A DNA stretch of 5,955 nt from an uncultured Lachnospiraceae bacterium (lineage in GTDB: Bacteria; Bacillota; Clostridia; Lachnospirales; Lachnospiraceae). The stretch's first letter is position 1. Each line of letters starts with the position of its first letter. The stretch lies in assembly GCA_902803015.1 (NCBI GenBank), contig CADCOL010000008.1, positions 1-5,955 on the forward strand. The letters run 5' to 3'. Positions 1-5,955 of this stretch are shown here, in pieces. The notes below the pieces were generated by a model. The model saw nothing but the letters and a program-made list of their open reading frames with translations, did not search any database and was not told where the DNA came from. The position numbers were made by a program, and so were the translations under genes.

Positions 1-846
1 AAGTGCCAAGAAGTAATCAAGAATGTTACCAATCAATCCGATGCATGGACTAAGGATTATACAGAAGTAAAGTCCAAGCTTACAGAAGCAAAGGCAAACC
101 TCGAAAGTGCGAAAGCAAAAGTTGAGCAGTACAAATCCGGTCTCGGCAATGGCTACGATAAAGACACAACCGAGCTTCGTGCGGAACTTTCCGCAGAGCA
201 GGCACAGGATGCCATCGATGAATTAAAGAAATACGAGAACGGTCTGATTGCTCCGTTCGACGGCGTGGTTACCGTTATGGCTTACACCGAAGGCGATACC
301 GCGGCAGCAGGTACTCCGATTGTTACCTTCTCCAGTCTTGATGATGTACACGTAACACTTGGTGTCGGCAAGTCCGATCTTGAGAAGATTAAAGAAGGCA
401 TGGACGTTTCCATCACCATGTTAAAGAACGAATACAAGGGTAAAATCGTTACCATCAACCGTTCCGCAGTTCAGACCGGAAACACCGGCGCACAGGTAGC
501 CGTTACGATTTCCGTGGACAACCCGGATGACAATATTTACTTAGGTCTGGATGCAAAGTGCAGAATCCTTACCTCCTCCGTAAAAGACGTCAAAATGATT
601 CCTGTGGAAGCTGTTAACCTGGATGATGTCGGCGAGTTTGTATTTACCTTCAATCCCGCAACCATGACGGTTGACAAAAAGTATGTAACGACCGGTACCA
701 GCTCCGAGATTTACATTGAAATCAAAGACGGTCTGACCGATGACGATATCATCGTAACCAATTACACCGGCGTACTGGAAGCGGGCAAGATGGCAACACC
801 TTCACCGGAATCCATGGCACTGGTTCAGGGAGAACTTAAGAAATAA
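1..846 (+). CDS. HlyD/RND-type adaptor (membrane fusion protein), 3' part of gene
   Basis: The reading frame is open from base 1 to the TAA at 844-846, giving 281 visible residues; the N-terminus (membrane anchor or signal peptide, first half of the lipoyl-like domain) lies outside the window. Visible residues about 15-80 are Lys/Glu/Ala-rich and look like an alpha-helical hairpin or coiled coil. Residues 82-88 read LIAPFDG, the typical entry into the second half of the barrel-sandwich (lipoyl-like) domain, followed by a Gly-Asp turn and GTPIVTF. Residues about 114-193 fit the beta-barrel domain and about 194-266 the membrane-proximal domain (MIPVEAV, then EIKDGLTDDDIIV). In this family the protein sits outside the membrane and couples to an ABC permease, as YknX does with YknYZ in Bacillus or MacA with MacB. 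The two permeases directly downstream support that role. The family call is firm; the transported substrate is unknown. Confidence 0.9.
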   Translation, partial: KCQEVIKNVTNQSDAWTKDYTEVKSKLTEAKANLESAKAKVEQYKSGLGNGYDKDTTELRAELSAEQAQDAIDELKKYENGLIAPFDGVVTVMAYTEGDTAAAGTPIVTFSSLDDVHVTLGVGKSDLEKIKEGMDVSITMLKNEYKGKIVTINRSAVQTGNTGAQVAVTISVDNPDDNIYLGLDAKCRILTSSVKDVKMIPVEAVNLDDVGEFVFTFNPATMTVDKKYVTTGTSSEIYIEIKDGLTDDDIIVTNYTGVLEAGKMATPSPESMALVQGELKK

Positions 847-871
847 GAATTAAAGCAAGCGAAGATTAAAT

Positions 872-2113
872 ATGGGACAGTTCTTTGAATACCTAAAAAT
901 TTCATTTAAGAGTATCTGGGATAACAAGATGCGTTCCGTCCTTACAATGTTCGGTATTATCGTCGGAATCTCCTCGGTGATTGCGGTGGTAGCCCTCGGA
1001 AACGGAATCAAGGGAACCATTACCGGTGAGATGAACTCGATGTTCGCATCCCAGGTATATATCAAAGCGGGAACGACGACGGAGGTCTATGAGGATGCAA
1101 TCATGAACCGCGAAGACGTGGATGCGGTTCGAGAGAGCGTGGATCATATCATGGTTTTTTCCATGGATGACGGTTACTCAATGGAAGCGCTTACGCCCCG
1201 CGGAGAGAAATACACATATGTAGTTCCCTGTAACGAAACCTATGTAAAAGCGGAAACCAACAAGTTTGTCTGCGGACGTTTCTTCAACAAGGATGAGTAT
1301 GACGAGGCAAAACATGTCTGCGTAATCAATGAAGCGGGCGCAAAGGATATCTTTGGACACACATCCGTTCTCGGACAGACGATTACGCTACGGTTTGACA
1401 GCGGCAAGGAAGCCGACTTTACCATTGTCGGCGTCAGGGCAAAGAGTGAATCGGCGCTGTATGCCATGGGTGGTGAATCGACAGAGCTTCGTATTCCGTA
1501 TACAACATTTGCCAATGAATATGGAATCGGACCGGATGACGACCACTTTTACAGTGTCCTTTTAATGCCGGATTCCCAGAATAATTCAAAGGAAGTAATC
1601 CGCAACACCATCCGGAAAATCGAAGGACGAAAAGGTCTTCGCGGTAAGAAGCGAATCACCTACACCAGTTTCGATTCCTATATGGATCAGATAAATATGA
1701 TTATCAACGGCGTAACGATTTTTATCTCGTTCGTTGCAGCAATCTCCCTTGTGGTCGGCGGTGTCGGCGTTATGAACATCATGCTCGTATCCGTTACGGA
1801 ACGTACGCAGGAGATTGGTATCCGTAAAGCGCTCGGCGCGAGGGTTTCCTCGATTATGATCCAGTTCCTTGCGGAATCTGCGGTGCTGACTGCCGTAGGC
1901 GGTACGCTCGGTATACTAATCGGATATCTGGGTGCGGAACTGCTCTGCTTTATCGCAAGTAAGGTAATTAAAATGAACGTGGTTGCAACCATTCATCCGT
2001 TAATCGTTCTCGGTGTAGTGGCATTCTCTGCAGTCATCGGTATGTTCTTCGGAATCTACCCGGCGAAGAAAGCAGCGAAGTTAAGCCCGATTGAGGCATT
2101 GAGACAGGAATAA
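872..2113 (+). CDS. MacB/FtsX-family ABC transporter permease (first of tandem pair)
   Basis: This 413-residue protein has the MacB permease layout without the fused ATPase. A cytoplasmic N-terminal helix leads into TM1 (about 22-42, LTMFGIIVGISSVIAVV). A large extracytoplasmic MacB_PCD-like domain spans about 43-278. The C-terminal FtsX domain holds TM2 (about 280-305), TM3 (about 333-361) and TM4 (about 374-396). The conserved VGGVGVMNIMLVSVTERT at 295-312 followed by EIGIRKALGAR is the cytoplasmic segment that contacts the ATPase in this family, and the ending PAKKAAKLSPIEALR is also typical. The ATG lies 25 bases after the adaptor stop, so co-transcription is likely. No good Shine-Dalgarno sequence is visible, only GCGAAGA, so translation may depend partly on coupling. 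A separate ATPase is required by family logic but is not in the window. YknZ-like or salX-like names would be guesses. Confidence 0.93.
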   Translation: MGQFFEYLKISFKSIWDNKMRSVLTMFGIIVGISSVIAVVALGNGIKGTITGEMNSMFASQVYIKAGTTTEVYEDAIMNREDVDAVRESVDHIMVFSMDDGYSMEALTPRGEKYTYVVPCNETYVKAETNKFVCGRFFNKDEYDEAKHVCVINEAGAKDIFGHTSVLGQTITLRFDSGKEADFTIVGVRAKSESALYAMGGESTELRIPYTTFANEYGIGPDDDHFYSVLLMPDSQNNSKEVIRNTIRKIEGRKGLRGKKRITYTSFDSYMDQINMIINGVTIFISFVAAISLVVGGVGVMNIMLVSVTERTQEIGIRKALGARVSSIMIQFLAESAVLTAVGGTLGILIGYLGAELLCFIASKVIKMNVVATIHPLIVLGVVAFSAVIGMFFGIYPAKKAAKLSPIEALRQE

Positions 2114-2132
2114 AATCAAGTCAGACAAAGTC

Positions 2133-2137
2133 AGGAG
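2133..2137 (+). promoter_or_regulatory. Ribosome binding site of second permease
   Basis: AGGAG lies 12 bases before the ATG at 2150. The spacing is a little longer than usual, but this is the only purine-rich match in the 36-base gap. It supports that start, which also aligns with the N-terminus of the first permease (MGxFxEY). Confidence 0.65.
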
Positions 2138-2149
2138 ATTAACAGTTTC

Positions 2150-3430
2150 ATGGGAAAGTTTCTTGAATACTGGAAAATGGCATATTTTAACATCCGCATG
2201 AATAAAGTAAGAGCCTTTCTTACCATGCTGGGTATCATCATCGGAATCGCATCCGTGGTCGGAATTCTTTCCATCGGTAACGGATTTTCGAACTGGGTAT
2301 CGGGTTCCTTAAACGGCCTGATCGGTTCGTACTTCCAGATTTATTCAAACGGTGAAAAGGCTGTTCCGAGAGAGGTCATCGAACGTATGGTGGACAAATA
2401 TCCGGAAATGACCGGATATACCGAAGACATCGGCATCACCGGATATGTGGTAAGCATGAAAGGCGAAGAACTCGAAACCCTGATCAGTGCAGGTACTCCG
2501 GAACGCCAGGTCTCCAACAAGAACGAGCTTTTGTACGGAAGAGAGTATGATCAGAACGATTACGACAATGCAAGCAATGTCGTTGTGATTGATACATATG
2601 CTGCGAAGAAGATTTTCGGAAGGGAAAATGCAGTCGGTGAGATTCTTCATTTCCAGCACCGGCGCAGAGGAGAAGTGAATTTAAAGGTTATCGGAGTCCG
2701 GAAATCCACACGTCAGGATAATGAGAAAAAGAAAGACACCGTCGGTGAGGACGGTGCGGACAATCAGCTGATTGTTGTCATGCAGGATGAAAGACTTCAG
2801 ATGGAGATGCCGTCCACGGTTCTTTACAGAATGTATTCCGATCTGCTCGATCCGAATGAACTTTCCAGTGTCATTGTTTTCGTGGATGAACCCGCGCATG
2901 TTGCGGAAATGTGCCAGAAAGGCAAAAGATACATTGAAGCGGCAACCGATACCAGAGGAGAGAATGCTTTTACGGCATATGAACTGACCTCCGCGATTTC
3001 TTCCATCAAGGGCGTGCTCGGCGGCATTACCGCATTCGTTATGATGGTTGCGGCAATTTCCTTATTCGTCGGCGGTGTCGGCGTTATGAACATTATGCTT
3101 GTATCGGTAACCGAGCGAACCCGTGAAATCGGTATCCGTAAATCGCTGGGAGCAAGAACTTCTTCAATTATGTGGCAGTTCTTAATCGAGTCCGGTCTGA
3201 TTTCGCTTACCGGCGGAATCATCGGAATCATCATCGGATATATTTTCTCCATTCTTGCCTGTACGATCGCGCATGCGGTTAAGAATTCGATTACCATGAC
3301 ACCGGACTTCAATATCCTTCTGATTCTCGGAATCGCGGTATTCTCGATGGGAATCGGCGTGTTCTTCGGACTCTATCCCGCAGGCAAGGCAGCAAAAATG
3401 ACACCTATTGATGCGCTTCGCCACAAGTAA
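2150..3430 (+). CDS. MacB/FtsX-family ABC transporter permease (second of tandem pair)
   Basis: This 426-residue protein is a paralogue of the preceding one. TM1 is at about 22-42 (FLTMLGIIIGIASVVGIL) and the extracytoplasmic MacB_PCD-like domain at about 44-288. The FtsX domain has TM2 at about 290-318, TM3 at about 345-374 and TM4 at about 386-408. VGGVGVMNIMLVSVTERT recurs at 308-325, followed by EIGIRKSLGAR, and the C-terminus is PAGKAAKMTPIDALR. Terminal regions are very alike in the two permeases, while the outer domains differ strongly. This one carries a charged stretch at about 184-204 (RKSTRQDNEKKKD and following acidic residues) that the first lacks. The likely role is to form a homodimer, or a heterodimer with its neighbour, energised by an ATPase encoded elsewhere and linked to the adaptor upstream. 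It is the last gene of the operon, followed by a terminator 46 bases after the stop. Family assignment is firm; dimer arrangement and substrate are inference. Confidence 0.93.
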   Translation: MGKFLEYWKMAYFNIRMNKVRAFLTMLGIIIGIASVVGILSIGNGFSNWVSGSLNGLIGSYFQIYSNGEKAVPREVIERMVDKYPEMTGYTEDIGITGYVVSMKGEELETLISAGTPERQVSNKNELLYGREYDQNDYDNASNVVVIDTYAAKKIFGRENAVGEILHFQHRRRGEVNLKVIGVRKSTRQDNEKKKDTVGEDGADNQLIVVMQDERLQMEMPSTVLYRMYSDLLDPNELSSVIVFVDEPAHVAEMCQKGKRYIEAATDTRGENAFTAYELTSAISSIKGVLGGITAFVMMVAAISLFVGGVGVMNIMLVSVTERTREIGIRKSLGARTSSIMWQFLIESGLISLTGGIIGIIIGYIFSILACTIAHAVKNSITMTPDFNILLILGIAVFSMGIGVFFGLYPAGKAAKMTPIDALRHK

Positions 3431-3476
3431 GTTATAGTGAGTGGCGATTGCAGCGTCCCCTACCATACCCTAATAG

Positions 3477-3511
3477 AAAACTCCACCCACATTCGTGGGT
3501 GGAGTTTTTTT
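3477..3511 (+). terminator. Rho-independent terminator, probably bidirectional
   Basis: CTCCACCCAC (3481-3490) pairs perfectly with GTGGGTGGAG (3495-3504) around a four-base ATTC loop. AAAA (3477-3480) extends the stem against the first four Ts of a seven-T run (3505-3511). It ends the adaptor-permease operon. Read from the other strand, the stem is followed by TTTTCTATTA, a weaker tail, so it may also stop transcripts of the convergent lipid kinase gene that ends at 3549. Confidence 0.93.
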
Positions 3512-3548
3512 GAAAAGTTTCTTCGTAAGAGCGGGTGCCCGTGGATTG

Positions 3549-4499
3549 TTATTTCTCTGCGTCTTCAGGTTCGAGGAGGGCGGTGTGCTGCGGGGCGACG
3601 AATTTAACGCCCGACGGAATCAGCCGGATATCGAGTGTGGTCTCTTCCGGCGCGAAGCCCTCGCCGTCCACGTTTAAGCTGAAGCGTGCGTGATCTTTTC
3701 TCGTGATGATCATGCGGCGTCCTTTTACCATCGTATAGCGGTCCTGGATGTCGGCATTCTTCCCGAAATACAATTTCATATAAGTTTCTGCCGCCTTGGT
3801 CGAATGCATCTGATGGAAGAGGAAAATATTCATAATGCCGTCGTCCGGATAGGTTTCGTCGGAAACCGTTATCCGGTTTCCCAAGACCCTGCCGTTCATG
3901 CAAAGCACCATCGCATAGTGCCCGGAATAATCGGTGCCGTCGATGGAAATCTCATAGCTGGTATCCACGTTTCGCAAAAGGTCGTAGGATACACCGAGAC
4001 CGTATGCTGCGGTGGAACTGGTTTCCGAAATCAGGGAAAAGAGGCTTTCCGTTTCGAAGATGCTGTTACCGATGCCGATATTTACGAAGTCCAAGGCCTT
4101 GCAACTGCCGACCACTTTGATGTAATCAAGCTCATCCACGCGACCGTCCAGAAGATTCTCGATGTTCCTAAAGCCGCGGTTTCCGTCTTTGTAACATTTT
4201 AAAAAGTCGTTGGAAAGACCGGTCGGATAGCAGGCAATCTGGCGGTTCGGCTCATCATCCATTCCGGAGAGCGTCTGTGTTAAGGTTCCGGAGCCGCCGA
4301 TGCAGTAAAAACGGATATCTTCGTCGGTGAAAAGAGAGCACATTTTTTCCGCAATGAAGCGCTCATATCCGTTGTATTCGGATATGAAAATCAAAGGCGC
4401 GACGCCTCTTCTTGCACACACACCTTCTATTTCGGCACGAACACGGTTCGTGACATTCTTTCTGCCCGCTGCGGGATTGATGATAAAAATATGTCTCAT
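3549..4499 (-). CDS. Diacylglycerol kinase family lipid kinase (YegS/DgkB/BmrU-like)
   Basis: With the start at 4499 the protein has 316 residues, close to the roughly 300 usual for this family. It begins MRHIFIINPAAGRKN, the standard first strand and NPxxG loop (residues 8-12). The nucleotide loop is at 68-72 but reads GGSGT instead of GGDGT. The next family motif, usually GTxND, appears as GLSND at 94-98. The C-terminal beta domain covers about 135-305 and includes PDDGIMNIF (218-226) and VDGE (277-280), whose Glu matches the catalytic base position of the family. The expected reaction is ATP-dependent phosphorylation of a lipid hydroxyl such as diacylglycerol at the inner membrane face; no membrane segment is visible. 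The frame stays open upstream to 4625, but that extension is not family-like. No Shine-Dalgarno sequence precedes 4499. The family is clear; activity and substrate are uncertain because of the motif changes. Confidence 0.88.
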   Translation of the reverse strand: MRHIFIINPAAGRKNVTNRVRAEIEGVCARRGVAPLIFISEYNGYERFIAEKMCSLFTDEDIRFYCIGGSGTLTQTLSGMDDEPNRQIACYPTGLSNDFLKCYKDGNRGFRNIENLLDGRVDELDYIKVVGSCKALDFVNIGIGNSIFETESLFSLISETSSTAAYGLGVSYDLLRNVDTSYEISIDGTDYSGHYAMVLCMNGRVLGNRITVSDETYPDDGIMNIFLFHQMHSTKAAETYMKLYFGKNADIQDRYTMVKGRRMIITRKDHARFSLNVDGEGFAPEETTLDIRLIPSGVKFVAPQHTALLEPEDAEK

Positions 4500-4505
4500 G
4501 CGTTG

Positions 4506-4514
4506 ATTATAGCA
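4506..4514 (-). promoter_or_regulatory. Extended -10 promoter of the lipid kinase gene
   Basis: On the minus strand the sequence reads TGCTATAAT, a perfect TATAAT hexamer with the TGn extension. No good -35 is seen at 17-18 bases; TTGTAC (4537-4532) is 20 bases away and matches only partly. The hexamer ends seven bases before the ATG at 4499, so the predicted +1 falls on the A of the start codon. Confidence 0.65.
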
Positions 4515-4519
4515 TAATG

Positions 4520-4548
4520 TTGATGGCTGTGGTACAATAACGTATACT
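4520..4548 (+). promoter_or_regulatory. Sigma-70/sigma-A type promoter of the histidine kinase gene
   Basis: TTGATG (4520-4525; four of six consensus bases) and TATACT (4543-4548; five of six) are separated by exactly 17 bases. The predicted transcription start near 4555 would give a leader of about 64 bases before the ATG at 4619. The element overlaps the upstream half of the divergent lipid kinase promoter. Confidence 0.65.
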
Positions 4549-4569
4549 GTAATTTGTGAGATAATGCGC

Positions 4570-4592
4570 AAACACGGAAAACAAACGTGTTT
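4570..4592 (+). other. Inverted repeat in the leader of the histidine kinase gene
   Basis: AAACACG (4570-4576) is an exact inverted match to CGTGTTT (4586-4592) across a nine-base A-rich gap. It lies downstream of the predicted transcription start and just before AAGGA (4597-4601). It could be a small RNA hairpin or a protein-binding operator. There is no T-run after it, so it is not a terminator. It may also be chance. Confidence 0.35.
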
Positions 4593-4618
4593 ATTTAAGG
4601 ATAAAGAGAGCAGCATCC

Positions 4619-5955
4619 ATGGCAAGAAAATTTACACATATCGGCCTTTCGGGCCGGGAGGAAAAATACAGAAAGACGGGAAAGGTGATTTTTGTCCTGA
4701 CCTGTATTTTTACCGTGTTCTTTATTCTGGAAGGGCTGATTGCAACCAACCCGCCGGGACTGATAGTCTATGCGCTTCTGATGCCTCTTTTGATTGCGGT
4801 TCCGACGTTTGTTCCGAAATTTCCCATCCAGTGGCAGGGCATCATCACGGAAATCGTATGGATCGGATTTGTAGCCACTTACGGCATTACCTATCACTGC
4901 ATGGGACAGATTAACGATGCGCTGATTGCCGTCATGATTATCATGGCGCTTTACCTGGACAGCGTGATTCTGCTTGTGGGATTCATCATAATTGCCATTG
5001 TTTACGGCACGACATTTATCATAAATCCCGGCCTGATTATGGACAGTATCGCAACGACGGATTCCATGGGCGACTTTGTGCTTCAGCTTTTCGTCCTGAC
5101 CGCTGCTGTTGCGGGCCTTCTGATTCTTGTCAACCGAATCCGCGCACAGCAGGAAGCACTTGAACAGCGTAACATGAATATGACGAACCTTCTTCGCGTA
5201 CTGGAGATTAAGCGTGACGAAGCGCAGGCGGCGACGAAGGCCAAATCGGATTTCCTTGCAAACATGTCGCATGAAATCCGTACCCCGATGAATGCCATTA
5301 CCGGTATGAGCGAGCTTCTTTCGCAGACCGATTTAACTCCCGATGCACAGGAATACGTCAAGACCATTCAGTCTTCGTCGGGTATTATGCTGGAGCTCAT
5401 CAACGACATTCTGGATTATTCCAAAATGGACGCCGGCCGTATGGAGCTTGTCAGCGAAGTATACAACCTCGAGGAACTCTTGCAGGACATTTCCCGTCTG
5501 ATTCAGGCGCGTTTGTACGGCAAGGACGTGGAGTTCATCATCGAAGGCGGCGAGGGTGTTCCGAAGTCGCTCTACGGCGATTCGCTCCGTATTAAGCAGA
5601 TTCTTTTAAACCTTCTCGGCAATGCCGTAAAATTCACGAAGGAAGGATATATCAAACTTGCGGTAAGCTGCACACCCGGCAAAGAGGACGTTGTGGTGAT
5701 GCATTTTGACGTCATCGATACCGGAATCGGTATCCGCAAGGAGGATGCCGCCAAGCTCTTTAACGAGTTTACGCAGGTGGACAACCGCAAGAACCGCAAG
5801 ATTCAGGGCACCGGCCTGGGACTTGCCATCGCAAAGAATTTTGCCAAAATGATGCACGGCGACATCACTCTTGAAAGCGAGTACGGCAAGGGCAGCACCT
5901 TCCATGTCACAATCGACCAGCGTATGGTGGAAGAAGACCTTTGCGACTTCGGTGT
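4619..5955 (+). CDS. Membrane-bound sensor histidine kinase (possibly hybrid), 5' part
   Basis: The frame is open from ATG 4619 to the window end (445 codons plus two bases), so the C-terminus is missing. Six hydrophobic segments lie at about 22-42, 47-66, 76-92, 99-114, 115-135 and 152-172, joined by short loops, with no sizeable extracytoplasmic domain. A charged helix at about 174-210 leads to HisKA with the H-box SHEIRTP (217-223; phospho-acceptor His218). HATPase_c follows with the N-box [17 protein letters not shown] (324-340), G1 DTGIGI (367-372), F-box (about 380-389) and G2 GTGLGLAI (397-404). All key residues are present, so autophosphorylation is expected. The [16 protein letters not shown] form of the H-box is typical of hybrid kinases, so receiver domains may follow beyond the window. 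AGAGAG (4605-4610), eight bases before the ATG, is a modest ribosome site; AAGGA is 17 bases away. No other in-frame ATG was seen upstream. The signal sensed is unknown. Confidence 0.92.
   Translation, partial: MARKFTHIGLSGREEKYRKTGKVIFVLTCIFTVFFILEGLIATNPPGLIVYALLMPLLIAVPTFVPKFPIQWQGIITEIVWIGFVATYGITYHCMGQINDALIAVMIIMALYLDSVILLVGFIIIAIVYGTTFIINPGLIMDSIATTDSMGDFVLQLFVLTAAVAGLLILVNRIRAQQEALEQRNMNMTNLLRVLEIKRDEAQAATKAKSDFLANMSHEIRTPMNAITGMSELLSQTDLTPDAQEYVKTIQSSSGIMLELINDILDYSKMDAGRMELVSEVYNLEELLQDISRLIQARLYGKDVEFIIEGGEGVPKSLYGDSLRIKQILLNLLGNAVKFTKEGYIKLAVSCTPGKEDVVVMHFDVIDTGIGIRKEDAAKLFNEFTQVDNRKNRKIQGTGLGLAIAKNFAKMMHGDITLESEYGKGSTFHVTIDQRMVEEDLCDFG

Noticed and set aside
2824..3312. 162-codon open frame on the minus strand inside the second permease
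   Set aside because: It is a mirror of the conserved FtsX domain. A similar antisense frame (1687-1992) appears over the matching part of the first permease, showing that it follows from the codon composition there.
3495..3677. 60-codon plus-strand frame starting at a GTG within the terminator
   Set aside because: The start lies in the terminator stem, there is no ribosome site, and most of the frame is antisense to the lipid kinase.
3690..4202. 170-codon open frame on the plus strand
   Set aside because: It is antisense to the lipid kinase, which has recognisable motifs along its whole length. The antisense product shows no family features.
4560..4565. GATAAT as an alternative -10 for the histidine kinase gene
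   Set aside because: No -35-like hexamer lies 16-18 bases upstream, whereas TTGATG-17-TATACT nearby has proper spacing.
4500..4625. 42-residue N-terminal extension of the lipid kinase frame up to an ATG at 4625
   Set aside because: The extension does not resemble the family N-terminus, runs across both predicted promoters, and overlaps the start of the divergent histidine kinase gene. MRHIFIINP at 4499 is the natural start.
4564..4914. 116-codon plus-strand frame overlapping the histidine kinase start
   Set aside because: It is out of frame with the kinase, whose membrane segments and motifs account for this region. The product is Cys- and His-rich without a recognisable domain.
4595..5272. 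225-codon open frame on the minus strand
   Set aside because: It is antisense to the clearly coding histidine kinase. The product is rich in His, Lys, Arg and Asn without domains, as expected from a mirror frame.
1..5955. tRNA, rRNA, CRISPR array, insertion sequence or attachment site
   Set aside because: No regularly spaced repeats, transposase-like frame, long terminal inverted repeats or structural RNA signature were seen. The window is nearly filled by five genes.

Overview
The window looks like a piece of a Gram-positive anaerobe of the class Clostridia, most probably Lachnospiraceae-like. This is inferred from moderate GC, tight gene spacing, and an adaptor plus separate MacB/FtsX-type permeases of the kind common in that group. 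No taxonomic marker gene is present, so the assignment is only suggestive.

Left part (1-3511, + strand): the 3' end of a membrane-fusion/periplasmic-adaptor-like protein is followed by two full-length tandem MacB/FtsX-type ABC permeases, with gaps of 25 and 36 bases. This reads as one operon ending at a strong hairpin terminator at 3477-3511. No ATPase is visible; it is expected upstream of the window or elsewhere. By family, the adaptor and permeases would work with an ATPase to expel or sense peptides, antibiotics or lipid-like molecules at the envelope. The substrate cannot be read from the sequence.

Middle (3549-4499, - strand): a diacylglycerol-kinase-family lipid kinase of 316 residues converges on the permease operon and shares its terminator region. 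Its usual GGDGT nucleotide-loop motif reads GGSGT. A perfect extended -10 element lies so close to the start codon that the predicted transcript begins at the ATG, and no Shine-Dalgarno sequence is visible.

Right part (4500-5955, + strand): a 119-base divergent region carries promoters for both directions that overlap physically. A sensor histidine kinase follows, with six predicted membrane helices, a signalling coiled coil, and complete HisKA and HATPase_c domains. It runs off the window end and may continue into receiver domains.

I did not find a clearly new biological system. The points most worth checking are the altered lipid-kinase motif, the apparently leaderless start, the overlapping divergent promoters that link a lipid kinase to a membrane-embedded sensor kinase, and the paired permeases without a neighbouring ATPase.
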